Assembly: GCA_014898415.1 (NCBI GenBank)
Contig: RCTD01000027.1
Coordinates: forward strand, 558,001 to 622,000
Length of the DNA stretch: 64,000 nucleotides
Source: Stromatinia cepivora
Taxonomy: Eukaryota; Ascomycota; Leotiomycetes; Helotiales; Sclerotiniaceae
Reading direction: 5' to 3'
A program made the position numbers and the translations under genes. The notes below the pieces were generated by a model that was given only the letters and a program-made list of their open reading frames with translations, was not told where the DNA came from and ran no database searches. Of the stretch, positions 11,077-21,024 are shown piece after piece. Position 1 is the stretch's first letter; the number at the start of each line of letters is the position of its first letter.

Positions 11077-11408
11077 TTCGAATGTATGAGAATGATTGGT
11101 TTTGAAATTCCGTTTTTTAGATACAAATGAACTGCAGCAGAAAGATGATAGGAACAAGGAAATCAAAGGGTTTAAGTATGCTTTTCGCATTGCTGCCCCC
11201 AAATATGGCCGTACGCTTTGCGATCCATTTGAGGTCTTATCATCCCACTGCCCCTTTCTTTCATGTATTCGCCATCAAGAATACCTTAATATCATATATC
11301 CAGATTTCTGCAAAATGATTCTTTGTAGTTGTAGACTAAGATTGTTAATCTTATGTTCTCATTTCGGAATACGCTTATCTGTGACTATTGCAAAAACTCC
11401 CTTCCATA
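11077..11408. promoter_or_regulatory. upstream region of the Myb/SANT-like gene, no defined motif
   Basis: About 330 bases between the start of the minus-strand Myb-like gene and the next minus-strand frame. It should hold the promoter by position. No TATA or CAAT arrangement stands out, and the short plus-strand frames here look like chance. Confidence 0.3.
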
Positions 11409-11786
11409 TCATAATATATTGATCACAGTAGTATTTCTCGAACATTGCGAATGACCATTCCAAATTCCTTCGTCAGCTTTCATACAAGTCGACTTGCATT
11501 GAAGAACTTCCCCTTTGTAGAAATGAGATTGTGTGATGGCCGTGGATCCACTCTGATGGTTATGTACTTTCCTGTGAGAAACAGGATATTGGGCCGATAA
11601 TCTTTTCAAGCTGAATATGAAGTCTATCTTTTTGATATGATCACAGCCTCGAATAGGACTTGTTCGGAGGTTATACGACCTGCCTCTTTGTAGATACCCC
11701 TGGCTGTCTGCGAGCGACCCAAACCTCGAATCGCCAGTGTTTCGTCGTTGATATTCAGGGGATTTCAGTTTATGGTTCTATTGAGA
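11409..11786 (-). CDS. open frame of ~125 codons, unknown
   Basis: Open from a TAG near 11789 to the TGA at 11411-11409 with mixed, non-AT-biased composition (for example RRNTGDSRFGSLADSQGYL and KVHNHQSGSTAITQSHFY). The first ATG is at 11609, leaving 66 codons. No family recognised. It lies just upstream of, and in the same orientation as, the Myb-like gene and just outside the helicase/DUF6589 unit. It may be a fragment of a host gene disturbed by that insertion. Confidence 0.3.
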
Positions 11787-12045
11787 TTTTCAGTTGCAAC
11801 AAGGTCGATATAAAAGGAAATATGAAGTGAATCGATATGGAGAAGGTTTATAACACATAGCGAATTTGAATGATCAAACGAGGAAGTGTTGAAAGAGAAT
11901 TGAAAAGAAAAGAGGATTGAAAGGGGAAGCGCGATTCTTATAGTCTAGTTTTCATATCGACCTTCTTCCAGAGTTTTACGCTATTTTTTGATTGGATATT
12001 TTAAGCGAACTCTTTTAGAGGGTCTAGTCGGCCGTTTTCCAAATA

Positions 12046-14360
12046 ATGCATATCAGACCCGCACTAAAACATACTTTACATGATAAATTTTCAATCATTG
12101 CACTTATAGATAATTTGTTATATGATATGGAATCTGCTGGTCGAGGAGATGCAGATCTATTATTTGATCCATTTTCTAGTCCCCTTAGACCTCCAATTGG
12201 TCATAGTGCAGAATTGACTTCTCCATCTCTTTCTCCCAATTTTCATTCTAGCAAGCTATAAATGATATTGAAGTTTGTGTAAAATATAAACTACACAATG
12301 CCCAAATTTCATTGTTATCCGATTTAAAACGAAATAAAGATTTAATTTTTATGGTTAAGATTGGATTCGGAAAAACGATCGTTATTATGGGTTACCATTT
12401 TTTGACTCCACCACCAATTACTCAAGAAGAGGATATCATTATCTTTATTATATCATTTTTGAAAGTTATATAAAATGGACAAGCTGTAAAAGCATGTTCG
12501 GGATATGATGATCGTATACAACCATTTGTTTTAAATGGAGATGCCAACAATATTGCTAATCGTTATATTATTGTATGTGGTATATATATATATATATGGC
12601 TAAGTACTAAAGTAGTTATTAAGGATATATATGAATTCAAGGCATCGGATAACAAGAAGAAATTGATACCATCGAAAAAGAAAGTTATATCTACTTATTT
12701 TCCGGATGGATATATGGATATGGGTATTTTTCGGAGTATGATCAAGGATCCATATTTTCAGTGTCGATGTAAATTTGTAGCTATTGATGAGTTACATATT
12801 TATGCAAAGGATAATTGGGGAGGGAGTTTCCGTCAAGAATTTGCTCAACTTAAGAGGCTATATCTTCAACTAAATGATGATGCTGTATTATTCGGTATTA
12901 CAGTAACATTAACACTAGCAAACGAGATGGAAATCAAGAAAATAGCAGGATTTAAATCGGATGTGATTGTGAGAAGGACATCTGTTTATCGACCTGATGT
13001 ATTTATTAAAATGATACCTATCTCCTTACCTATTAATATTTGTCGACAATTCATCCACACTGCACTTACTGATGCTCTTTCGAAAGGGTTAAATATCTCT
13101 AAGATGATATTTTACGTTAAAGAGGTTAATGATACCTTTAATTTCATGGATAACATCATCAATTGGTTACGTCTAAAAGGGCAATTACACACCAATAAGA
13201 TCGTCAAAGTATATCATGGTCAGCTTACAGATGAGGAAAGAAAGAGTGTTGAGCAGGAGTTTGCACAGGGAACAATTCGCATCATCATAGCAACTCCAGC
13301 ATATGCATTCGGTGTCAACCCTCCAGCTGTTAAGTACATCATTCAGATTGGACGGGATACTCTTGTCGATCAGCTTCAGAAGTTAGGTCGAGCAGTCCGG
13401 GGAGGTTTATTAAACGGAGAAGGGGGTTGTTATCTTATGTTGCCACAATCCAAGGTGGCTGGTCCTAGGAGGAGTGAGATTCCTCATGAGGATCTACATA
13501 ATTGGATTGGTGGGAGGCGTAGAAACGAAAGATTATTACCCGGACAAATGACTACCATAACTATGGAGGAATTTAGTCAAAATAGTGATAATGGAGGATC
13601 ACAACCTAGTCAAATACGACGTCAAAAGAAGGAGAAACCTACTGGTCAAGTGCCAGATATTGATTGGAGAGATCATATGTTGACGGACTTTGAATACGAC
13701 TATTATAACACAGGATGCATATGGGATAAATTATTGGCTTCCCTCGGTGAACCTATACCAGGAAGCAAGTGTGATAACTGTTCACGTTGTCGGCCTGATG
13801 CACATCTGCTACTTGAGTTGAATGTAGGGGAGGAATCGCAGCCAATAGAAGACGAGGAGAAGATTAAGATAGTTGAAAGGGATCTGGAGGTTCTTGCAGA
13901 ACAATTAGGGAAACTTGTCCCTACGTTGCGTGCTAGTTGTAATAGGGAACGTGTATTGCCTGAACGATGGCGAAAATTATTCTCTAAATCATGTCTACGA
14001 GTAGCAAAGGGGAATGTGTTTGGATGGCCATGGGAAGATGTACCATACAAGATTGGGGTGGTTAATTGTGTACGGAAATCTTTGGGTATGGTCTTCATTA
14101 GGGATGATAATATGGTGGATTTCTTTGGTAATGTTGAACCGTTACCACCGCCGGCATCTATTCAACTATCTACCTTCCAATCTCGAGCTACTTCTGCTCC
14201 AACTACAACTAAAACTCCATCAGTATCTCGTATTGGTTTAAGGGAGATGGATCCAAATATTCGTCGTACGCCAAGAGGGGATCTTTCAAGTAAAAAGCAT
14301 ATAAATGCTATAGGGAAAGATCGAAAGAGGTCATTCAGAATGTACACAGATGATAAATAG
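12046..14360 (+). pseudogene. RecQ-like (superfamily 2) DNA helicase, one premature stop
   Basis: Helicase motifs in order: Walker A as VKIGFGKTIV at ~12355-12384; motif Ia IIFIISFLKVI; then the long frame 12663-14360 with motif II VAIDELHIY (DELH in place of DEAH, residues 42-45 of that frame), motif III LFGITVTLTL (~77-85), IATPAYAFGV (~209) and motif VI QKLGRAVRGG (~239-248). A RecQ-type zinc-binding segment GSKCDNCSRC lies near residues 368-377. The C-terminal ~190 residues are unique and end in a basic tail. An in-frame TAA at 12471-12473 interrupts motif Ia, where Gln (CAA) would fit. An intron ending at ATTCTAG near 12251 probably joins the first frame (12046-) to the ATPase core, and a very short intron may lie at 12580-12615. 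RecQ enzymes unwind DNA 3'-5'. Similar helicases are known as telomere-linked genes in fungi, but this one belongs to the mobile unit. Confidence 0.75.
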
Positions 14361-14516
14361 AATAAATGAAATTGATTAAATCATGAAACTATTGATTTAA
14401 TTTTTTATTAATCATATAAAACCATATTTTCATTGATATTTAAAAAACTAAAATTCGAGGTTACATTGTACCCTTATTCAGCCCCACAAAAAAAAACCAA
14501 CCCCCTTCATTCTTGC

Positions 14517-15752
14517 TCATTGGTTATTCTTGAGCAATACAGGAAAGAAACCATCAAAATGCTCCCGAATCAACATTTCTTTTCCAACTTGGAGATTGGC
14601 ACCATTTGCTGTGTAATAGCGCCAGACATTGCGTACCTCATTAGGAGTGTGAGGTAGAAAGAGTTGATCAAGGGTATTCATACTGGTACGGTATGTACGA
14701 ATGAATTCGCGAATACGTCGAGCAAGATCCTCTATTTGATCAAAGGCCACATTGACCCCAGGCATACTCTGAATAACACGACTATTCAAATAAATACCCT
14801 TGAACTCCATCAACATAGTTTGGAGCCTATCGATATGGGCGGGTTCCATCTGGAAAGGGCCAAGTTGGGAAGTGGAATTCTCCATCATCCAGAAACGTAA
14901 GACTTTTGCCAAAATACAATACACTAGTAATATTAGTTATATATTCAGAATATCAATATATTAATAAACATACTCAAAGCACCTTCCTTCCAGGCAGGTA
15001 CAGAAGCTTTAATACCACCCGCAGCAGTATTAACGACAATACGATTTTGAGGGGCGGAGGGGGACGGAACCTCAACAGGTTCATCTTCATCGCGACCAGT
15101 GAGATCGATCACCTCGTTAGGAGGGATGGCGGCATGGGCGGCAGGGGCGGCGGCGGCGGGGACGGCCATGGCGGCGGCGGCATCCTCATCATCACTATCA
15201 CTAACAAGGTCGATGATGATAGGTGTAGCACGGCGAGGAGGAGGAGTCATGCCGGGCTCTTGTTTAATAACAGGAGCAGGAACGGCAACGCGATCGATTT
15301 CGACTGGTGCTGGCTCGACAGCAGCAGCAGCAGCAGCAGTAGCGGCAGCAGCAGCATCAACAACAACAACAGACTCAACAGGCGGCTCAACAGCAGCATC
15401 AACAACAACAACAGACTCAACAGGCGGCTCAACAGCAACAACAGCAGCAGCAACAGCAGCAACAGCAGCAACAGCAGCAACAGCAGCAACAGCAGCAGCA
15501 ACAGCAGCAACAGCAGCAGCAGCAGGATCCCCAGCAACAGCAGCAGCAGCAGGATCCCCAGCAACAGCAGCATCAAGAACAACAGCAGCAGCAATATCAT
15601 CATCAGGACCATCAACAACTATAGCAACAACAGCAGCAACAACAGCAGCATCAACAGGCTCGGGCGCGACGACCTCGGCTGGGCCAACAGCGATAATAGG
15701 TTCTTGTTCGATAGGAGCAAGGGTTGGTGCACGTGAATTTTGGCTTGCCATT
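14517..15752 (-). CDS. Ala/Val/Pro-rich protein with two SUMO-interaction-like motifs
   Basis: Two exons: 15752-14974, intron 14973-14924 (50 nt, GTATGT, AACTAAT branch, ACTAG, phase 1), exon 2 14923-14517. The start ATG at 15752 opens MASQNSRAPTLAPIEQEPII. The middle is low-complexity Ala/Val/Pro encoded by CAG/CAA-type repeats on the other strand. It is followed by VIKQEPG, which fits the SUMO-attachment consensus, and by two hydrophobic-acidic motifs, PIIIDLVSDSDDED and NEVIDLTGRDEDE, typical of SUMO-interacting motifs. Exon 2 encodes a compact helical domain of ~130 residues (ENSTSQLGPFQMEPAHIDRL ... LFLPHTPNEVRNVWRYY) that I do not recognise. It lies inside the mobile unit, convergent with the helicase. 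Likely nuclear; a role in tethering to sumoylated host chromatin proteins is inference. Coding capacity appears intact. Confidence 0.6.
15310..15660. repeat. CAG/CAA trinucleotide-rich tract inside the SIM-protein gene
   Basis: Plus strand reads long runs of CAGCAGCAACAGCAGCAAC with two larger internal duplications: AGACTCAACAGGCGGCTC (15370 and 15414) and CAGGATCCCCAGCAACAG (15523 and 15549). On the coding minus strand these give alternating Ala/Val blocks and repeated EPPVESVVVVDAA and AGDPAAAAV units. Such tracts are length-unstable; other frames across them are open by composition only. Confidence 0.85.
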
Positions 15753-16026
15753 TTGGGCGAAAATGAGGTTCTGACGATGAGTAAATTTGGCTGTGCAGAT
15801 GAAAAATCAATAGAAGTGAATAAAAAGTGGAAAAGAAAGAGAAAGAGGAAGAGGAAGAGGAAGGAAAGTGTGAGTAATATACTCTGCATTTATCGAGTTG
15901 CTTTTTCCATTACGATCACGAGCAAGCCTACTCGACGGGTATATGCATATACTTGAAGATTCAACTGGCTGATATAAACAAAAGCAAGGCTTTTACTGGA
16001 AAGGATCCATGAAAGATTTTATATTA

Positions 16027-18834
16027 TTAATCATTACCATTTCCAATAGTTTCTAATATCTCCATCCTTATTTGCGCAAGATCTGCCTCTATTTCAGTAC
16101 TATGTTCTTCATTCCCTTCCTCAGCAACAATGCCTTCTTCTATATCATACAATCCAATATCTTCTCCATCATCCTCATCCCCAAACACACCAAACTCATC
16201 GTCAGATATAGATGATACGAATCTATGATTGATCAACTCTATCTGACGTTCTATGAATCTATTGACTGGATCATTTTTATGTAGATCGATACCAGGAACC
16301 TGAAGATTTTCACGATCGGAATTGTGGCGCATTGAATGTGAAAGAGATTTACCCAAAGTTCGAATGATAATACCCCGATTTCGATGATTGTGTCGTGGAT
16401 GGATAGTACGTCCAAATAATTGATAGAAAACTTTGCGAAGGGGTCCAAAGAATACAGCATTCAAAGTGCAATACAATGCTATATCTGTTACTGCTTGCGT
16501 TGAATATCGACGGAAAGACCATTGATCCTTAATATCACGGTTGACGAATTCGTTAGCCAAATCAATAGGATACCATCCATCCTTTCGTCCTGATGGATTC
16601 ACCAATAATACCGATGCAAGTGCTCGTCGTGCTCTTGGATCAGGGACATGATTGGAATTAATTAATCGTAGTAAATAAAGGAATTCCTTGCAGTAGTTCT
16701 GCTTTTTCGCACGTGCAAAAAGATCTATAAGATCCGGGAGAGATGCTGCAATAAGACCAATATCTCCATATTTGATACCGTGCGACAAAGCAAGGAATGT
16801 AGTTTGATCATAAATAAAGGATAAATTGATTGCGCGTTCGTTGTCGTCCACACAAATCTCTGATCTTTCAATCGTTTGGGCTACCTTTTTAATGAGAGCC
16901 AGTGCTTGACCAGCAGGTAGTACTCTCATAGCTTGTAAGAAGTCGTTTTCGTTGTAATCGCCTTTGAGATTGCTTCCATTCTTCATATTCGGAATCGCAT
17001 AAGCAAGAAAATGCTCATTCCATTCTGCAAGTAAACGACCTTGATAACAATCATTCAGGAAGGTTCTACCATGTGCGTATATCTGATTCGTAGGACTGAT
17101 CTTTTTCCGTTGAGTTTTGCCCGCAGCATATCGAAGTGTCGAATGATTTATCTTATCCACCAAAGGGCCCTCTTCAGCATCTTTATCATCCATTTCCTCT
17201 CTATCATCTTCTTCATTTCTCTTCCTTTTCCCCTTCCCCTTTTTTGTATCCCCCCCCCCAATAAAGCTTCGTGATTGCACTTACAACATGCATTTGACCA
17301 TGAAATAATCCAGGGATAACAACAATATGATGTAATTGATCATATATCTTCTGTGCATACTTTCCAATTGTTTTACATGACCATATCCGTTCGAGGGTTT
17401 TATTATCCCCGCCTACCAATATAGTAAATTCCCTATTATTTTCAAAAAATTCGTCGTCAAGTCCGAATTGTTGGGTGAGATTGCGGAGAATTTCTCGATT
17501 ATTTGCGGTAGTGCTTTCATCTAATGGTATAGGGTATACAGGTGTAAGTCCGCGTCGATTTGATGGTAAAGTATCTAGTAAATCAATAGCAGGCATCTTG
17601 GAAAGCTTCACAAGTTGCGGGCTTTTGCTTTTCCAGTTCGCCACGACCTGTGGATAAGCTTCTTCCAAAGAGAGAATGATCTGTGCTTGTTTAACTTCTT
17701 CCAGAATTTTAGTATATTCGGGGGTTCGAATGATTTGAGGAAGTGTAAGTTTGTGGGTATCAACGAAGTCTGTTTGTAGAAGTGGCCTATTTTTTTCACC
17801 ATTTTCCGAAGGTATACCAGTATATGGATACATGATTCCAATAGTAATAGAATATAATTCTCCTTTTTTATCATTAGCCTGTTCATGAACACCCACTTTG
17901 ATATCACAATTATCATAGGCAACACCACATATATCGTTTTGATAGCGTTTTCGGATATGTTTCTCTGCTTTATCGCGTAGACCTCTAACGGAAGAGATGA
18001 CAGAATCATATGATTCTGTAAAACCTAGACTTTGTGTAATGTTAAAAAAGTGTCTTTTACAGCCAGCACTATGCTGCAGCAATGTATTAAACGCTGGAAG
18101 ACAATTGGATAGGAAGGGATGTCGAGAGAAACATAAATTAGAAAGAATCGATATAATTCGACTATCATTCTTTGCTTCAGGCGTTTTAGTAGGATCACGT
18201 TGACATAATTGGAACAAAAGATGGTATATTCGAGGAGCACATTCTTTTATTTCAATTAAAATACTATCTCTAGTAAGTCCTTCAACTTTATCGAAAGCAT
18301 CCGGAGTGTATTGATCAAACAATAGCGATTCAGTCCTCAACTTCTCAAGCTCCAACTGCATTTCCTGTACTATCTCTTTCCGTATTTCATCAACATCCAA
18401 ACCCAATCGTGCCATAAGTAGAGAATTAGCTTTTAACTCCTTTACAGAGATACCTCCTTTATCGATAGAATATGAAAGGAGTTCTAGGAGATCCTGGATT
18501 GAACCCTTGCTACGATTACTTCCATATCTCGTATTCTTAAATCCTTGATAATAAGATTCTAAACGCTCTTGACCTTCTTGATCCAAACCATCAAATGCAA
18601 TAGAATGAGCTTTAGTCCTATTCACAGCTCCTTTTTTGCGACCTTTATATGCTTTGGTAGGTTTTTGTGATGATGAAGCTGGACCAGAAGGATCATTGGA
18701 TGTATGGATATCTATAATTTATAAGTAAAAATAGAATAAATAAAGGATCTTATACTTTGGGTATCATTTATAGCATCTGGAGTCCATTCCATACTGTCTG
18801 GTTCCATTTCAGAATTATGGTGTGGTGAAGCCAT
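16027..18834 (-). pseudogene. DUF6589 protein, two-exon gene with one apparent frameshift
   Basis: Exon 1 is 18834-18756 (MASPHHNSEMEPDSMEW...), intron 18755-18712 (44 nt, phase 1), then exon 2. The frame runs to a ten-G homopolymer (minus strand, 17251-17260) where it shifts; with nine G it would continue directly into the next frame (17212-16027). The N-terminal half has a Lys-rich segment, a helical region and GVAYDNCDIKVGVHEQ. It then has FTILVGGDNKTLERIWSCK and VVIPGLFHGQMHVVSAITKL, the core features of DUF6589. The C-terminal half carries NDFLQAMRVLPAGQALALIK and an acidic tail. Total ~900 residues. The family has no proven role. The spaced Asp residues (YDN, GGD) would suit a derived RNase-H-fold transposase, which is inference. 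The frameshift could be a homopolymer sequencing error. Confidence 0.7.
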
Positions 18835-18957
18835 TCTATGCGACACATAAAATTTATCCTTTTGGGTCTGGATTTAGAATCAAAGAAACAACAATTGAAT
18901 TATAACCACTCGGAATTTCATAAAAGTAAAAAGTGCAAAATGTAGATAAGCAATTCT

Positions 18958-19076
18958 ATTATTAATTACGAATAGCATTATTGTTATTATTTAAATCCCT
19001 ACTTGACACCTAATTATAAATCTATTTCGAGAGTTTAGAATACTTCCACGTGATCTAGACGGCTACCCTCGTAACA
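18958..19076 (-). repeat. truncated L2 LTR, reverse orientation
   Basis: Reads on the minus strand TGTTACGAGGGTAGCCGTCT and continues with TTTATAATTAGGTGTCAAG, matching the first ~120 bases of the L2 solo LTR at 24275-24602. Differences are mostly C-to-T and G-to-A. It stops abruptly where homology between the two copies of the helicase unit ends. Confidence 0.65.
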
Positions 19077-19134
19077 CTTAGTTTTCTGAAGCGCTAATAC
19101 TAGATAGAAAGGAGGGGACAGGGTATGGACTCTA

Positions 19135-19178
19135 GACAGGGGATCTAAAGGCCAACGTTGGCCTTTAGATCCCCTGTC
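19135..19178. repeat. 44-bp perfect palindrome
   Basis: Arms of 22 bases with no spacer: GACAGGGGATCTAAAGGCC... meets its exact reverse complement at 19156/19157. It can extrude as a cruciform or fold as a hairpin in RNA. It sits 59 bases from the truncated L2 LTR and 178 bases beyond the helicase unit. No other copy was noticed in the window. Confidence 0.95.
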
Positions 19179-19958
19179 CGGCATTGAACTTGAAATACCC
19201 TTTCCAGTGTTGGACTTTGAATTTACATTCTTGCTTCTCTTTTTAATTAGACTACAAACTCGCTATAGTAATCAATTGAGCTATGGCATTCCTTTTAGAA
19301 GATTGTGTTACGAATACTCTCAGCAGCGCCTTGAGCAAATTGTGTCCAAGCGATATCACGAAGTCCAAGGTATCCAAGTATATTCCTATCTTGAGAATCA
19401 CTAACACGAAGGCCGGAGATTGGAGGTTGACTTCCGAGTATTTTTTGAAAAGGGTACGGCAGAGCAATGTTGGCAGCTGATTTCCACATCTCACAAGGTC
19501 GCTATCTTGAAAAGCTTCCAACTCGAAAACTCGATTAGCATATCAGATCATACTAATAATCCATGTATTCAGAAAGATTCCTTGTCATATCTTTCGTCAC
19601 TATCTTGCCTATCATCAAACAAGATCATACAAGCTCCCTTGCATCATCCTGACACCAGAAGAACATCACCTTGTGTGGAGGAAACCTCTGTTCAACAAAA
19701 CCCATCATCATGTTCTTCATCATCAACTCGCTGCGCTACATCGGACAAGACCCAAGAGGCTCCTTTGAATCATGAAACCCTTATAGAGAAGCAGTTTTCG
19801 AGCAGGGAACTTGAAGAAATAATGAATTTTAACAAGGAGAATACTATATATTTCGTCAAACAATTTATCGTAAATTTCCATTCCTTATAGGAGAGAAATC
19901 GAAGCTCAATCAGCTGTCACCCAACATACAAAGCTCAAAAACAGAGAGCAAAAACTAG
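19179..19958 (+). other. region with a weak 156-codon frame (19420-19890), unknown
   Basis: The plus frame 19420-19890 begins MEVDFRVFFEKGTAEQCWQL, has a Ser-rich middle (NPSSCSSSSTRCATSDKTQE) and ends with a helical SSRELEEIMNFNKENTIYF. On the minus strand, 19489-19295 reads SGLRVSDSQDRNILGYLGLRD, which also looks protein-like. I cannot decide which strand is real and recognise neither. Low confidence as a gene. Confidence 0.25.
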
Positions 19959-19989
19959 GGATTAAAGTCATTCATAATGACTTTAATCC
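19959..19989. repeat. 31-bp hairpin repeat, copy 1
   Basis: GGATTAAAGTCATT, spacer CAT, then AATGACTTTAATCC. Perfect 14-bp arms. Followed by TGGTTGCAATCAATATCAAC, which also flanks copies 2 and 3. See copies at 23410, 29149 and 44970. Confidence 0.9.
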
Positions 19990-20703
19990 TGGTTGCAATC
20001 AATATCAACATTTGTGCAAGATTTCCAGCGAGCGAGCGGATCAACGTACCATTTCTGCGCGTTATCGTTCCACTCCCTTATCCACTAAATAAATCCTATC
20101 CAATCCATAGGTAAGATTTGTCCTGCGGATGCTAGGTTTTATTCTGAGATGCAAGGCTAAATTGATGAGTGAGATAGGTTACTTGGATACCGGATTTTAA
20201 TTTATGATCAAGGTTTATAGTATCTTTCCAATTCTATTACTCCTTAGTTCAAAATGGTTTGAACAATCTAATTGTATTATCATGCCAATATATGTTCTCG
20301 CTTAATCTGCTAAGGCTAAGAACCCATAGCGGATGCTATTATGAGTTTCGGAATGCAAGACGCTTTTTCTTTTTCAATCTCAGGATTTATGATTGGTGTT
20401 TTTGTCATGGTAATTCGAACATATGTTTCGATGAATTTCCCTACGGAGATTTACGGTATTATAATCCCTAAGCTTGTTCATTATCCGAAATTAGGCACCG
20501 AAATCCCAGTCTGATGGATGACTATTGGAACTGATACCTCGCGGGTGAACAATATCATGATTACAGCGAACTAGAAATATATATATCCTCTTATAATACC
20601 TCACAAAGTCTTCATTTTACAAGAATCATCTTCTACCATTCATTGACTTCATACAATCAAATAATCGATCATACTCAGCGTTTCTGCAAATACATTCTCT
20701 TTT
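19990..20703. other. no gene seen
   Basis: Mixed-composition intergenic sequence between the hairpin repeat and the EST1-like gene region. Short frames exist but none shows a family pattern or a coherent splice model. Confidence 0.4.
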
Positions 20704-21024
20704 TTAACTTCTACTGAGGAACTGTGATCGCATATACAACTCTATATACAGATCCACCAAAATCGAAAACAAATATCTCCATAGGACTTTTGGATCCCAC
20801 AGCAGCCATTCTTGTATAATGTCATCATCAATTGGGATGGCATCAGAACCCCAAACAGCTATCAACTCCCCTTCATTTGAAAGAACTAAAGCTTCAAATA
20901 CAATACCTGAAAGATCATTATACAAACACACAATTCTCGCCCCCTTACCATTGCGACCTTTCAACTCTGAGGCCATACAAGATGAATGGATTCTTCGAGA
21001 GTAATTCGAATATTTCAGTGGCAT
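20704..21024 (-). CDS. hypothetical 106-codon frame, unknown
   Basis: Minus-strand frame with ATG at 21024 (or a second ATG at 20976). It reads GKGARIVCLYNDLSGIVFEA and LVLSNEGELIAVWGSDAIPI, then DDDIIQEWLLWDPKVLWRYLF, which looks like a folded domain rather than chance. It is divergent from, and overlaps by a few bases, the EST1-like frame on the plus strand. No family recognised. It may be a C-terminal fragment of a larger gene. Confidence 0.35.
   Translation of the reverse strand: MPLKYSNYSRRIHSSCMASELKGRNGKGARIVCLYNDLSGIVFEALVLSNEGELIAVWGSDAIPIDDDIIQEWLLWDPKVLWRYLFSILVDLYIELYMRSQFLSRS

Larger units (their letters stand above)
11941..18957. mobile_element. putative ~7 kb mobile unit with RecQ-like helicase, SIM protein and DUF6589 protein
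   Basis: Bounds come from comparing this locus with the second copy at 34436-35162. Both start at TAGTCTAGTTTTCA(T/C)ATCG and share the sequence to position 12273 here. The second copy then jumps to sequence matching 18577-18957 here, and both copies end near AAAAGTGCAAAATGTA. Flanks outside these points are unrelated. Inside are the helicase (+) and two minus-strand genes, so the helicase and the SIM gene converge. I see no terminal inverted repeats and no clear target duplication (flanks ATTCTTA and CTGCGGAG differ). An L2 LTR remnant adjoins the right end. Mobility is inferred from the two copies. The exact right end is uncertain by tens of bases. Confidence 0.6.

Noticed and set aside
14906..15956. 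Long plus-strand frames and a poly-Leu minus-strand frame over the CAG/CAA tract
   Set aside because: They exist only because the triplet repeat is stop-free in several frames; the spliced minus-strand SIM gene explains the region.
11941..19080. Terminal inverted repeats TAGTCTAG / CTAGAC(TA) for the helicase unit
   Set aside because: The candidate right-end motifs (19055, 35288, 35351) lie outside the homologous part or inside the L2 LTR and do not align between copies.
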